The notes below the pieces were generated by a model. That model made no database searches and was not told the origin of the DNA. It was given only the letters and a program-made list of their open reading frames with translations. A program made the translations under genes and the position numbers. From Lentimicrobium sp. (GTDB taxonomy: Bacteria; Bacteroidota; Bacteroidia; Bacteroidales; Lentimicrobiaceae), in contig JANJXJ010000099.1 in NCBI GenBank assembly GCA_024709105.1, positions 1-43,740 of the forward strand: a DNA stretch of 43,740 nucleotides. Direction: 5' to 3'. The first letter of the stretch is position 1. Every line of letters begins with the position of its first letter. Below are positions 9,540 through 18,191 of the stretch, piece after piece.

Positions 9540-9547
9540 TAATTTTG
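9540..9547 (+). promoter_or_regulatory. Bacteroidota -7 element of the GT5-like gene
   Basis: TAATTTTG, an exact TAnnTTTG match, ends 29 bases before the ATG at 9577. It lies downstream of the TTG at 9508, so a start there would fall upstream of the transcript. No good -33 element is seen. Confidence 0.55.
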
Positions 9548-9576
9548 CAAAATATTTCTACTTAATCGGGATAAAC

Positions 9577-10404
9577 ATGGAAAAAGCGAAGGTACTGTTT
9601 GTATCTCAGGAGATAATTCCGTATCTGAAAGACAGTCAGATGGGATATATCGGCAGGCATTTGCCCCAGGGTATTCAGGAGCGAGGCCGTGAAATCAGGA
9701 CTTTCATGCCGCGTTTCGGCCATATCAATGAGCGCCGCAACCAGTTGCATGAAGTAATCAGGCTTTCGGGAATGAATCTGATTATTGATGAAACTGACCA
9801 TCCGCTTATCATTAAGGTTGCGTCAATTCAATCGGCCAGAATGCAGATATATTTCATCGACAACGATGATTATTTTCAGCGCAAGTACATGTTCCGCGAC
9901 AAGAACAACAAGTTTTTCAAAGACAATGATGAAAGAGCAGTGTTTTTCTCACGCGGGGTAATTGAAACGGTTAAAAAACTGGGCTGGGCTCCCGATCTTA
10001 TCCATTGCCATGGCTGGATGACCAGCCTGGTGCCTCTTTATATTAAGCGCGCCTACAAGGACAATCCACTTTTTACCGATACCAGAGTTATTGTTTCGGT
10101 TTACGACGACGATTTTGAAGAGGCACTGAATAAAGATGCTGCCAATAAGGTAAAGCTCGATGGAATAACAAATAAAGACCTCAAACACTTTAAGAAGCCT
10201 TCTTACGTTAGTATGATGAAAGCGGCCATTGATTTCTCTGACGGTGTAATACAAGGCAGCGAAACAGTGAACCAGGAAATTCTTGATTATGTGAATGAGA
10301 CAGATAAACCAATGCTTGAGTATCAGCCACTTGACAGGTTTATTGATGCCTATAACATTTTTTATGATAAAATCCTGAACAACAAGCCAACTTCACCCGA
10401 ATAA
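9577..10404 (+). CDS. Starch/glycogen synthase N-terminal-domain protein (GT5-like, half-length)
   Basis: A 275-residue protein resembling only the N-terminal Rossmann half of glycogen synthase GlgA (about 480 residues). MEKAKVLFVSQEIIPYL aligns with the GlgA start, but the ADP-glucose-binding KTGGL motif is replaced by KDSQM, and the conserved HxHDW appears as HCHGW at 153-157. The C-terminal GT-B domain, with the donor-site residues, is absent. The same short protein is widespread in Bacteroidota and is routinely labelled glycogen/starch synthase, but catalytic activity looks unlikely from the motifs. I start at ATG 9577 rather than an upstream TTG because the -7 element at 9540-9547 places the transcript start between them. 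Downstream, 38 bases away, is the DUF4270 lipoprotein. Confidence 0.85.
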   Translation: MEKAKVLFVSQEIIPYLKDSQMGYIGRHLPQGIQERGREIRTFMPRFGHINERRNQLHEVIRLSGMNLIIDETDHPLIIKVASIQSARMQIYFIDNDDYFQRKYMFRDKNNKFFKDNDERAVFFSRGVIETVKKLGWAPDLIHCHGWMTSLVPLYIKRAYKDNPLFTDTRVIVSVYDDDFEEALNKDAANKVKLDGITNKDLKHFKKPSYVSMMKAAIDFSDGVIQGSETVNQEILDYVNETDKPMLEYQPLDRFIDAYNIFYDKILNNKPTSPE

Positions 10405-10424
10405 ACCGTAAACTTGCACACTGC

Positions 10425-10432
10425 TATTTTTG
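10425..10432 (+). promoter_or_regulatory. Possible -7 element before the DUF4270 gene
   Basis: TATTTTTG fits TAnnTTTG, 10 bases before the TTG start. A start site here would make a nearly leaderless mRNA; alternatively the gene is read through from the GT5-like gene. No -33 element seen. Confidence 0.35.
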
Positions 10433-10442
10433 TATTTCAATA

Positions 10443-11759
10443 TTGAATAACGTGCTCAGAAACAAACTATTCCAACTGATGGTGGCTGCTTTGGCTACCC
10501 TGTTTACCGTATCTTGCAACAAAGAACCCAACCTGATCGGCCTCGATCTGCTTCCAGGTAGCGACCGGCTGGGGCTAAACTTTACCGATACATCGAGTAT
10601 TGTAGCCTATACAGTTAAAGAGGATTCATTAAGCACAGAAGGCCTTTCACAAAGTCAGGCAGGATATCTGATTGATGAAATCTTTGGTAATTCTGAAGCT
10701 TCTTTCTTTACACAGTTTAACCTTTCCGCTTCAGGAATCTCTTTCGGTGATGACCCTGTGATTGATTCTATTGTTTTAACAATGGTATACAATGGTGTTT
10801 ACGGAGATTCACTTGCTCAGCATACGTTCAATGTTTACGAAATTGCTGATACACTCAGTTTTTATCTGGATTACAACGCATTTTCCTCTACTCCTTATGA
10901 AACACAGCCGATTGGCACTGCAACATTTGTTCCTAATTTTAAGGAAGCGGATTCTATTGATGGAAAATATGTAAAGCCTCATTTACGGATTACCCTTTCA
11001 TCAGAGTATGGTCAGGAAATATTGAATAGTGACGATGATACCCGTTCCAGTAATATAAATTTTGTAAAAAAATTCAAAGGATTGCTGGTTAAACCAGAGC
11101 CTGTTGTTTCCGGATCAGGATCCATGATATATTTTAATCTTCTTGATGATTATTCAAGGGTTAATATATTCTATCACAAGTTAAATGACACCATTGCCAA
11201 ACAAGCCTTGTTCCCGATAAACTCTAATTGTGTCAGATATAATCAGTACAACCATTTTGATTTTATTGGTGCTGATCCTCAATACCAAAACCAAAGGAAT
11301 GGAGATACAACTTCCGGGAATGAGAGAGTCTTTTTGCAATCTATGAGTGCCGCCAAGGTTAAGCTTCGGATACCATACCTTGGAAATATTCCGGTAAGGG
11401 AAAAAATGGCTGTAAATGAAGCCATTTTGGTGCTTACAAACGAAAATCCTGATCGCCCTTTCAATGCTCCGGTGCAACTAGCCTTGCGCGCACTCAGCGA
11501 TTCAGGTACTTATATTGTACTCCCTGACGAATCTATTGGCTCTGCTTACTTTGGTGGCAGGTATGTGAATAAAAAAGAATACCGGTTCAGAGTAACCAAA
11601 TATGTGCAGGATCGCCTGATGAATCCTGATGAGCCTGATTACGGCCTTATGCTTATTGTGGCCGGTGGTGCCCTCAATGCCGACAGAGTTGTTCTCCGCG
11701 GCCCCGGCAGCGAGCAAAACAGAATGAAGCTTTTAATTTATTACACAGAGCTCGACTAA
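10443..11759 (+). CDS. DUF4270 family lipoprotein
   Basis: A 438-residue secreted lipoprotein of the DUF4270 family, found in Bacteroidota; no biochemical role is established. The N-terminus NKLFQLMVAALATLFTVSC is a lipoprotein signal peptide with lipobox cysteine at residue 25, followed by CNKEPNLIGLDLLPGSDRLG, a typical DUF4270 opening. The rest is beta-rich with repeated 'D(S/T)IVLTMVY' type strands and the conserved C-terminal phrase DYGLMLIVAGGALNADRVVL. The only in-frame starts ahead of the signal peptide are TTG 10443 and GTG 10452, so the exact start is uncertain. It sits between the GT5-like gene and glmS; GT5-like/DUF4270 adjacency is, as I recall, common in Bacteroidales. Confidence 0.83.
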   Translation: MNNVLRNKLFQLMVAALATLFTVSCNKEPNLIGLDLLPGSDRLGLNFTDTSSIVAYTVKEDSLSTEGLSQSQAGYLIDEIFGNSEASFFTQFNLSASGISFGDDPVIDSIVLTMVYNGVYGDSLAQHTFNVYEIADTLSFYLDYNAFSSTPYETQPIGTATFVPNFKEADSIDGKYVKPHLRITLSSEYGQEILNSDDDTRSSNINFVKKFKGLLVKPEPVVSGSGSMIYFNLLDDYSRVNIFYHKLNDTIAKQALFPINSNCVRYNQYNHFDFIGADPQYQNQRNGDTTSGNERVFLQSMSAAKVKLRIPYLGNIPVREKMAVNEAILVLTNENPDRPFNAPVQLALRALSDSGTYIVLPDESIGSAYFGGRYVNKKEYRFRVTKYVQDRLMNPDEPDYGLMLIVAGGALNADRVVLRGPGSEQNRMKLLIYYTELD

Positions 11760-11818
11760 AACTTTAAGCTTTTTAAAATATTTTATTTTCCTTTGGCAAG
11801 GGCTATTTTACCAGGCAA

Positions 11819-11851
11819 TTGGATTAGCCTGGTTTTTAATTTGTATTTTTG
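11819..11851 (+). promoter_or_regulatory. Promoter of glmS
   Basis: TTG at 11819-11821, 22 bases, then TATTTTTG at 11844-11851. This predicts a long leader of about 190 bases before the glmS ATG. A weaker alternative -7 (TATTTTCG at 11970-11977) lies closer to the gene. Confidence 0.55.
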
Positions 11852-11979
11852 CAACAGCTTTGCCCCCTTTTTATAAAAAAAGCTTCATATCAACTCTTTT
11901 AAAAACTTGTTATGCGGGGAACAAATGCTTTTAAGTAAATTAATTCACATGTTCAGTTAACTTTTTTAATATTTTCGGG

Positions 11980-11995
11980 TTACAGGACACTGTAA
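11980..11995 (+). promoter_or_regulatory. Small perfect hairpin in the glmS leader
   Basis: TTACAG, loop GACA, CTGTAA: a perfect 6-bp stem ending 51 bases before the glmS ATG. It could be an operator or a leader element. It has none of the features of the Gram-positive glmS ribozyme that I can recognise. Confidence 0.4.
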
Positions 11996-12046
11996 ATGTG
12001 ATTAATAAACAAACGAAGTTTTTTAATGCTAACCAACTCTTGATTT

Positions 12047-13885
12047 ATGTGCGGAATTGTAGCTTACATTGGTCCTCAGCAGGCTTATCCTATCTTGATA
12101 AAAGGACTACATCGTTTGGAATACCGTGGCTACGACAGTGCCGGTGTTGCCATATTGAACAGCGACCTGAAACTATACAAAAGCAAAGGCAAGGTTTCTG
12201 ACCTTGAACATGCAGTTGAAGGGAAAGACCTGAGCGGAAGTATAGGAATTGCCCATACCCGCTGGGCTACACACGGAGAGCCCAACGATGTGAATGCACA
12301 TCCGCATTTCTCCTACTCTAAAAATCTGGCCATCATACACAACGGGATTATCGAAAACTATTCCCCTTTGCGTAACGAACTTAAAAAACGTGGCTATGTG
12401 TTTGTTAGTGAAACCGATACCGAAGTACTGATTCATCTGATTGAAGATATTCAGTTGAATGAAAAGGTTCAGTTGCCCGAAGCTGTTCAGATTGCCCTTA
12501 ATCAGGTGGTGGGAGCTTATGCAATTGTTATTATTGATAAAAGTGATCCTGATACCCTGATTGCTGCCAGAAAAGGAAGTCCTCTTGTAATTGGAATAGG
12601 TGAAGATGAATTCTTTGTTGCCTCAGATGCAACCCCTATTGTAGAGTACACCCGTGAAGTAGTTTATCTGAATGATGAAGAAATTGCTGTTCTGAAACGC
12701 AATCATGAATTGAAAATCAGAACCATCACCAATATTGAGAAAACGCCGTATGTTCAAACCCTTGAAATCAATCTGAGTGAACTCGAAAAGGAAGGCTTTG
12801 ATCATTTCATGCTTAAGGAAATCTATGAACAGCCGCGTTCCATTCGCGACAGTATGCGCGGAAGACTGAAAGCCAATGAAGGAATTGTGTTGCTGGGAGG
12901 TATAACTGATTATCAGCAAAAGCTCATCAATGCCAAACGCATCATTATTGTAGCCTGTGGTACATCGTGGCATGCAGGTCTGGTTGGTGAATATCTGTTT
13001 GAGGAATTGGCCAGGATACCAGTAGAGGTAGAATATGCTTCTGAGTTCAGATACCGCAATCCAATAATTTTTGAGGATGATGTGGTGATTGCCATCAGCC
13101 AGTCGGGAGAAACCGCCGACACCCTGGCCGCTATTGAACTTGCCAAATCAAAAGGTGCAACCATAATCGGTATCTGCAATGTGGTGGGTTCATCCATTGC
13201 CCGCGCTACCCATGCCGGATCATACACCCACGCAGGGCCTGAAATCGGAGTTGCTTCTACAAAAGCCTTTACAGCACAGGTAACCTTGCTTACTCTTATG
13301 GCATTAATGCTTGCCGAGCAAAAAGGAACCATTGCCCGTTCAAAGTATAATCAACTGCTTCATGAGCTGGATACTATTCCGCAAAAGGTGGAAAAAACCC
13401 TTAAAGTTGATGATAAGATTATTGAAATTGCCGAGATTTTCAAAAATTCGCGCAATGCATTGTACTTAGGCAGAGGTTACAATTATCCTGTAGCTATGGA
13501 AGGAGCTCTTAAGTTGAAAGAGATTTCTTACATTCATGCCGAAGGCTATCCGGCAGCTGAGATGAAACACGGTCCTATTGCTCTTATAGACGAGGAAATG
13601 CCGGTGGTTGTTATTGCTACCAATAAAGGTACTTACGAAAAAGTGGTTTCCAACATACAGGAAGTAAAAGCCAGAAAAGGGAAAATTATTGCAATAGTTA
13701 CCGAAGGTGACGAAACGGTTAAAAATCTTGCCGACCACATTATTGAAGTCCCTGAAACTGAAGAAATGCTGGTGCCGCTTATTGCAACCATTCCGCTACA
13801 GTTGTTGTCCTATCACATTGCAGTAATGCGGGGTTGCAACGTTGATCAGCCACGCAATCTGGCCAAGAGTGTAACCGTGGAATAG
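12047..13885 (+). CDS. glmS: Glutamine--fructose-6-phosphate aminotransferase (isomerizing)
   Basis: A 612-residue cytoplasmic enzyme that makes glucosamine-6-phosphate from fructose-6-phosphate and glutamine, the first step to UDP-GlcNAc for peptidoglycan and LPS. The N-terminal glutaminase begins MCGIVAYIG, exposing the nucleophilic Cys2 after Met removal, and has RLEYRGYDSAG and HTRWATHGEPNDVNAHPH. Two SIS isomerase domains follow, with CGTSWHAG, SQSGETADTLAAI and EGALKLKEISYIHAE. The C-terminus DQPRNLAKSVTVE is the conserved GlmS end. Full length for the family. It converges on the S41 protease gene, with only 4 bases between stop codons and no separate terminator. Confidence 0.98.
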   Translation: MCGIVAYIGPQQAYPILIKGLHRLEYRGYDSAGVAILNSDLKLYKSKGKVSDLEHAVEGKDLSGSIGIAHTRWATHGEPNDVNAHPHFSYSKNLAIIHNGIIENYSPLRNELKKRGYVFVSETDTEVLIHLIEDIQLNEKVQLPEAVQIALNQVVGAYAIVIIDKSDPDTLIAARKGSPLVIGIGEDEFFVASDATPIVEYTREVVYLNDEEIAVLKRNHELKIRTITNIEKTPYVQTLEINLSELEKEGFDHFMLKEIYEQPRSIRDSMRGRLKANEGIVLLGGITDYQQKLINAKRIIIVACGTSWHAGLVGEYLFEELARIPVEVEYASEFRYRNPIIFEDDVVIAISQSGETADTLAAIELAKSKGATIIGICNVVGSSIARATHAGSYTHAGPEIGVASTKAFTAQVTLLTLMALMLAEQKGTIARSKYNQLLHELDTIPQKVEKTLKVDDKIIEIAEIFKNSRNALYLGRGYNYPVAMEGALKLKEISYIHAEGYPAAEMKHGPIALIDEEMPVVVIATNKGTYEKVVSNIQEVKARKGKIIAIVTEGDETVKNLADHIIEVPETEEMLVPLIATIPLQLLSYHIAVMRGCNVDQPRNLAKSVTVE

Positions 13886-13889
13886 CCTT

Positions 13890-15533
13890 TTATTTTTTTA
13901 CCACATTCAATGTCTGCGGGTCTTTCAATTCCTGAATGGCCCGCAGATATGTTTTATCGGTACGCAGGAATATGGTGTAAAATGCCTGTTCGTCGAAGAT
14001 GTTGCGGGCTATCAGAGATTTGAGGAAGTTCTGAAGGTCGGTTCTGATAAAATTGAGTCCTTCCCGGTCGGGAGCTACACCCTTTTCATTGGCAAACTTC
14101 ACAAAATCTGCGATCATTGCCTGATCCACAACAAAGTTCTGGTCGTATTCTGCAACGCTGTTGTATTTCTTCAAATCCTTGCGATACCTGTCGGTATATT
14201 GGAATGCATACTGATACACAAGCCCTCTGCCCAGAATCTCATTGTAATAGCTGTATCTTTCATCGCGCTCGACGGGGACAAAAACATCGGGCATAATGCC
14301 TCCCCCGCCGTAAACTACTCTGCCGCCCGGGGTGGTGTAACGAAGAGAATCTGCAAACTTAACACTATCGGCTTCTTCCATTTCGCCATGTACCATGCGT
14401 TCATAAAGTTCGTTTTTATATTCGTCGCTGTGTCCGTTTTCGTATGGTTTTTGAATGCTTCGTCCAGTCGGGGTATAATACCGCGCTACTGTAAGCCGCA
14501 ATGCTGACCCGTCGGGCAATGCGAGTTGTTCCTGCACCAAACCTTTGCCAAACGACCTGCGGCCAATAATCACACCCCGGTCATTGTCCTGAACGGCGCC
14601 GGCAACAATTTCGCTGGAAGAAGCTGATCCTTCATCTATCAGAATAATCAGATTTCCTTTTTCAAATAAGCCAGTCGCAGTGGCATTGGCAGTTTGTTTC
14701 GGGCGATTTAATCCCTGGGTATAAACAATCAGTTTTCCTTCGGTTAAAAACTCGTCGGAAACCGTGATGGCTGTTTGCAGATACCCCCCTGAATTTCCCC
14801 TGAGATCGAGTATCAGGCTTTCCATGCCTTCGTAAATCAGGTCAGACAAAGCTTTACCCAACTCCTGACTGGTGGTTGCCGAAAACTTCGACAATTTTAT
14901 ATAACCAACGCCAGGTTCAGTAATAAATGAAGCATCAATGCTGTAGGTGGGAATAACATCGCGGGTAAGCTCAAAATCAATAAGTCCGGCAACTCCGCGT
15001 CTGAGCACTCCTACATTCACCTTGGTGCCACGGGTGCCTTTCAGCCTTTTCATTACATCGTTGTTGCTCATTTTAACACCGGCAATGGTTTCGCCGTTTA
15101 CGGTAACTATTCGGTCGCCGCCCAGTATACCGGCTTTTTCAGATGGGCCTCCGGGAATGGTGTTGATGATATAAACAGTGTCGCTTTCCATGCGGAACTG
15201 CACTCCAATGCCATCAAAATTGCCCAGTAAGGGGTCGTTTACCTCATTGAACTCTTCGGCAGTAATATACTGAGAATGAGGATCTAGGCTGCTCAGAATA
15301 CCTTCGATGGCTGATTGTTGAAGATCACTTACATTCACAGAATCAACGTATTCGCGTCTGATATAATCCATTACATAATCCACCGGATTATAATTGCGTG
15401 CCTGAATACCTTTGAGAATACCAGAATCAACAGATGAAACCCTTACAACGGCTGCACCGAGGAAAAACCCGGCAATTAAAACTAATGCAAAGGCAATGGG
15501 AAGATATATTACGAAACGACGGTTGTTGCTCAT
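13890..15533 (-). CDS. S41 family C-terminal processing peptidase (CtpA/Prc-like)
   Basis: A 547-residue periplasmic serine protease anchored by one N-terminal helix (residues about 9-30). A PDZ domain covers about 105-185 (GIGVQF, GGDRIVTVNGETIAG). The peptidase core has LILDLRGNSGGYL near 241-252 and the catalytic Ser-Lys dyad: Ser305 in EGSASSSEIVAGA and Lys330 in GRRSFGKGLVQ, 25 residues apart as in Prc/CtpA. The family trims C-termini of exported proteins. The C-terminal 150 residues after YYTPTGRSIQKPY are a Bacteroidota-type extension. It diverges from the outer-membrane barrel gene at 15790; the minus-strand -7 element is at 15568-15575. Confidence 0.94.
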   Translation of the reverse strand: MSNNRRFVIYLPIAFALVLIAGFFLGAAVVRVSSVDSGILKGIQARNYNPVDYVMDYIRREYVDSVNVSDLQQSAIEGILSSLDPHSQYITAEEFNEVNDPLLGNFDGIGVQFRMESDTVYIINTIPGGPSEKAGILGGDRIVTVNGETIAGVKMSNNDVMKRLKGTRGTKVNVGVLRRGVAGLIDFELTRDVIPTYSIDASFITEPGVGYIKLSKFSATTSQELGKALSDLIYEGMESLILDLRGNSGGYLQTAITVSDEFLTEGKLIVYTQGLNRPKQTANATATGLFEKGNLIILIDEGSASSSEIVAGAVQDNDRGVIIGRRSFGKGLVQEQLALPDGSALRLTVARYYTPTGRSIQKPYENGHSDEYKNELYERMVHGEMEEADSVKFADSLRYTTPGGRVVYGGGGIMPDVFVPVERDERYSYYNEILGRGLVYQYAFQYTDRYRKDLKKYNSVAEYDQNFVVDQAMIADFVKFANEKGVAPDREGLNFIRTDLQNFLKSLIARNIFDEQAFYTIFLRTDKTYLRAIQELKDPQTLNVVKK

Positions 15534-15567
15534 GAAGGCTTAAATTTTCGGTTGTTAAAACGATTTA

Positions 15568-15575
15568 CAAAAGTA
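15568..15575 (-). promoter_or_regulatory. Bacteroidota -7 element of the S41 peptidase gene
   Basis: TACTTTTG on the minus strand, 34 bases before the ATG at 15533. A TTG at 15594-15592 is only 16 bases away, shorter than usual spacing. Confidence 0.5.
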
Positions 15576-15740
15576 ATTGAAATTTATACATCAATAAGTT
15601 TGCTGTAATTTGTTGTTGTTGCTTATTTCCTCAGGTGCCAATTGCTTCAGGAAATTGAGCTAAAATAAAGCTAATCAGAGCCTTGTAAGGAAGAATTGAA
15701 ACATGAAGGTAATGTAAAGTAAGGTACTTTTTCGCAGAGA

Positions 15741-15770
15741 TTGTTTATTTATTTTCTTTCACTATCTTCG
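15741..15770 (+). promoter_or_regulatory. Promoter of the outer-membrane barrel gene
   Basis: TTG at 15741-15743, 19 bases, then TATCTTCG at 15763-15770, one base from TAnnTTTG. The ATG follows 19 bases later at 15790. Confidence 0.6.
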
Positions 15771-15789
15771 GCACATAAAAACCAGGCCA

Positions 15790-17166
15790 ATGAAGATGAA
15801 AAAGACCCTAAGCCTTTTCGCCAAAGGCAACATATTTTTCATGGCGATACTCATTTTGTCAGGGCAAGTACTTTTCGCGCAAAGCGATACCACTGCCAGG
15901 CATAAAGAAAAGGTAAAAACCGGATTGAATTTCGGAGCCTTGCCTGCTGTAGCATTTGATTCCGATATTGGATTTCAGTACGGATTGCTTGGGAACCTAT
16001 TTCAGTATGGCGATGGTTCTGTCTATCCCGACTACCGCTGGTCGCTGTATGCCGAATGGTCGCGCACTACCAAGGGAAGCGGAATCAATCAGGTTTTCTT
16101 TGATTCGAAATATTTGTTGCCTCACGAAATAAGGGTGACAGCTGATTTTAGTTTCCTTACCGAACAATCTCTTGATTTCTATGGATTTAACGGATATGAA
16201 TCCATTTTTAACGCTGACTTTACCGACAAGGAATCAGACGATTACATCACCCGGGTTTTTTACCGGCACGAACGCAAACTGGCCAGAATAACGCTTGATT
16301 TTCAGAAAAAAATTGGTGATCTCCCGCTCAGGGCTGTTTTAGGCTACGGATATTTTAATTCCAGAATTGCTCCGGTTGATATTGAAAAACTGAACAAAGG
16401 CAGCGACGAAGAAGATCTATTGCCTGAAGTAGAAGGACTTTACGATAAATATGTTCGCTGGGGTCTTATTTCGGCTGAAGAGGCCGATGGCGGTACACAT
16501 AACTTTATAAAAACCGGAGTTGTTTACGATACCCGCGACAACGAAGCCAATGCAAATCGCGGATTATGGTCGGAAGTTGTGATTATGACCGCTCCCCGCT
16601 TTTTGGGTAATAACGAAACCGCCTACACCAAATTGGCCATCACGCACAGGCAGTATATCACCCTGAAGAAAGACCTGCTCACTTTTGCTTATCGCCTGGG
16701 CTGGCAGGGAACCATTGATGGTAAAGCTCCTTTTTACATGCAGCCATACATGGTAAATACCTTCTCAAAATCAACCAAAAATGATGGACTGGGAGGCGCA
16801 CGGTCGCTGCGCGGAATCATGCGCAACCGGGTGGTTGGTGATGCTTTTGGATACGGCAACTTTGAACTGAGGTACAAATTTCTGAAGTTTCACAAGTGGA
16901 ATCAGAATTTCTATCTTTCGCTCAATGGCTTTACAGATATGGGCATGATTACCAAAACCATAGACCTCGATCTTACTAAGATTCCCGGGGATGAAGATGC
17001 CGGACTTTTTGAGGCCAATGTAGATCAGAGCCTGCATGTTTCTTACGGTGCCGGCCTGCGAATAGCCATGAACCAGAATTTTATAGTTGCTGTTGATTAC
17101 GGGCTTGCCGGCGACAAACGCGATGGCAACAAAGGAATGTACATTAATCTTGGATTTCTGTTTTAA
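15790..17166 (+). CDS. BamA/TamA-family outer membrane beta-barrel protein (barrel only)
   Basis: A 458-residue outer-membrane protein with a signal peptide (IFFMAILILSGQVLFAQS, cleavage about residue 31). The rest is amphipathic strand sequence of a 16-strand Omp85-type barrel. The conserved loop-6 motif is recognisable as GLGGARSLRGIMRNRVVGD at about residues 335-353, and the final strand ends in an aromatic residue (INLGFLF), as expected for a Bam-dependent barrel. POTRA domains are missing, so this is a barrel-only member of the bacterial surface antigen family; such proteins are common in Bacteroidota and their cargo is unknown. Own promoter at 15741-15770, bidirectional terminator after it. 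Confidence 0.85.
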   Translation: MKMKKTLSLFAKGNIFFMAILILSGQVLFAQSDTTARHKEKVKTGLNFGALPAVAFDSDIGFQYGLLGNLFQYGDGSVYPDYRWSLYAEWSRTTKGSGINQVFFDSKYLLPHEIRVTADFSFLTEQSLDFYGFNGYESIFNADFTDKESDDYITRVFYRHERKLARITLDFQKKIGDLPLRAVLGYGYFNSRIAPVDIEKLNKGSDEEDLLPEVEGLYDKYVRWGLISAEEADGGTHNFIKTGVVYDTRDNEANANRGLWSEVVIMTAPRFLGNNETAYTKLAITHRQYITLKKDLLTFAYRLGWQGTIDGKAPFYMQPYMVNTFSKSTKNDGLGGARSLRGIMRNRVVGDAFGYGNFELRYKFLKFHKWNQNFYLSLNGFTDMGMITKTIDLDLTKIPGDEDAGLFEANVDQSLHVSYGAGLRIAMNQNFIVAVDYGLAGDKRDGNKGMYINLGFLF

Positions 17167-17192
17167 CGATTGATCTGTTTAAATAATCAGAA

Positions 17193-17240
17193 AAAAGCAC
17201 AGGTGGCAACTGCGATACACAGTTTGCCACCTGTGCTTTT
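17193..17240. terminator. Bidirectional rho-independent terminator
   Basis: A perfect 17-bp stem: AAAAGCACAGGTGGCAA (17193-17209) with its complement (17224-17240), loop 14 bases. The A-run on the left and T-run on the right make it a terminator for both converging genes, the barrel protein (+) and the reductase operon (-). Confidence 0.9.
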
Positions 17241-17273
17241 GTTTAACCATCTGAGGTAAGTAACGCGAATCTG

Positions 17274-18179
17274 TTATATTTTAATTACAACATTCCCCCG
17301 TTTATGTCCTTTTTCGACGTAATCATGAGCTTCTTTTATCTGGCCGAGGCTGTATTCCCGGTCAATAAGCGGTTTCAGTTTCTCTTCTGATAACAGAGAG
17401 GCCAGATATTCAAGTGTTTGTTTTTTTTCTGAAGTAGGATACTTTACCGATAGAAACCGCCCATTGCTTTTTAACATTCCGGCACAGCGGCTGCGTGAGA
17501 TTTTTCCTACAGCATCAAAAACTACATCATATTCAGGGCCTGGTTCTTTACAAAAGTTGCCAGAGGTATAATCCAGCACTTCTGCTGCTCCCAGTTCCCT
17601 CACCATCTGCATGTTGGCCTTACTGCATACAGCAGTTACCATAGCACCATATTCTTTTGCTAATTGCACAGCAAAACTGCCCACCGACCCCGAAGCACCG
17701 TACACAAGTACTTTTTTGCCTTTAAGATTTCCGGCTTTTGCAAGTATATAATGAGCTGTCATTCCACCAACCGGAGTAACGGCAGCTGTTTCAAAACCTA
17801 CGTTTTCAGGGATATGTGAAATTACCCCTTTTTTGTGTTTCTCCGGTACACAAAGATATTCTGCATTACCTCCAAAGGATAAGCCGGTTGCGGTGCCGAA
17901 AACTCTGTCACCTTTTTTGAACTTCAAGACCTCTGAGCCGGTTTCTTCAACAATCCCTGCAAATTCAACTCCTGTGATTTTCATGGGTTTGAACCCGAAA
18001 ATCCATCCGAGAGGGACGAGAATCAGCCGCGACATTTTTCGCAAATGAATATCGCCGCGTGTAACCGAAGATGCATATACCTTTACAAGAATTTCGCCCG
18101 GAAGTGGAAAAGGTTTTTGGACTTCAACCAAATTTAGAACATCTGAACTTCCTGATTTATTGCAAATTACAGCTTTCAT
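17274..18179 (-). CDS. NAD(P)-dependent medium-chain reductase, quinone-oxidoreductase type
   Basis: A 301-residue zinc-independent member of the medium-chain dehydrogenase/reductase superfamily. The N-terminal GroES-like domain has GEILVKVYASSVTRGDIHLR and GVEFAGIVEETGSEV (about 71-85); the Rossmann domain has VLVYGASGSVGSFAVQLAK (about 157-175), the AxGxxG NADPH-binding motif. Structural-zinc cysteines are absent, so it is closer to NADPH:quinone oxidoreductase (QOR) than to zinc alcohol dehydrogenase. A bit shorter than usual (about 320-340). It is the last gene of a three-gene operon behind an Xre regulator and a membrane protein, 12 bases after the regulator. Substrate unknown. Confidence 0.86.
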   Translation of the reverse strand: MKAVICNKSGSSDVLNLVEVQKPFPLPGEILVKVYASSVTRGDIHLRKMSRLILVPLGWIFGFKPMKITGVEFAGIVEETGSEVLKFKKGDRVFGTATGLSFGGNAEYLCVPEKHKKGVISHIPENVGFETAAVTPVGGMTAHYILAKAGNLKGKKVLVYGASGSVGSFAVQLAKEYGAMVTAVCSKANMQMVRELGAAEVLDYTSGNFCKEPGPEYDVVFDAVGKISRSRCAGMLKSNGRFLSVKYPTSEKKQTLEYLASLLSEEKLKPLIDREYSLGQIKEAHDYVEKGHKRGNVVIKI

Positions 18180-18191
18180 TGTGGTCTGTTA

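Larger units (their letters stand above)
9140..9576. promoter_or_regulatory. Divergent intergenic region between the oxidoreductase and the GT5-like gene
   Basis: 437 bases, AT-rich. It carries the minus-strand promoter at 9216-9248 and the plus-strand -7 element at 9540-9547. Between them (about 9250-9535) I see no gene, strong hairpin or RNA signature. Confidence 0.6.

Noticed and set aside
11760-12046. A glmS ribozyme or known riboswitch in the glmS leader
   Set aside because: I find no sequence resembling the ribozyme core, and that class belongs mainly to Firmicutes; only a simple hairpin is present.
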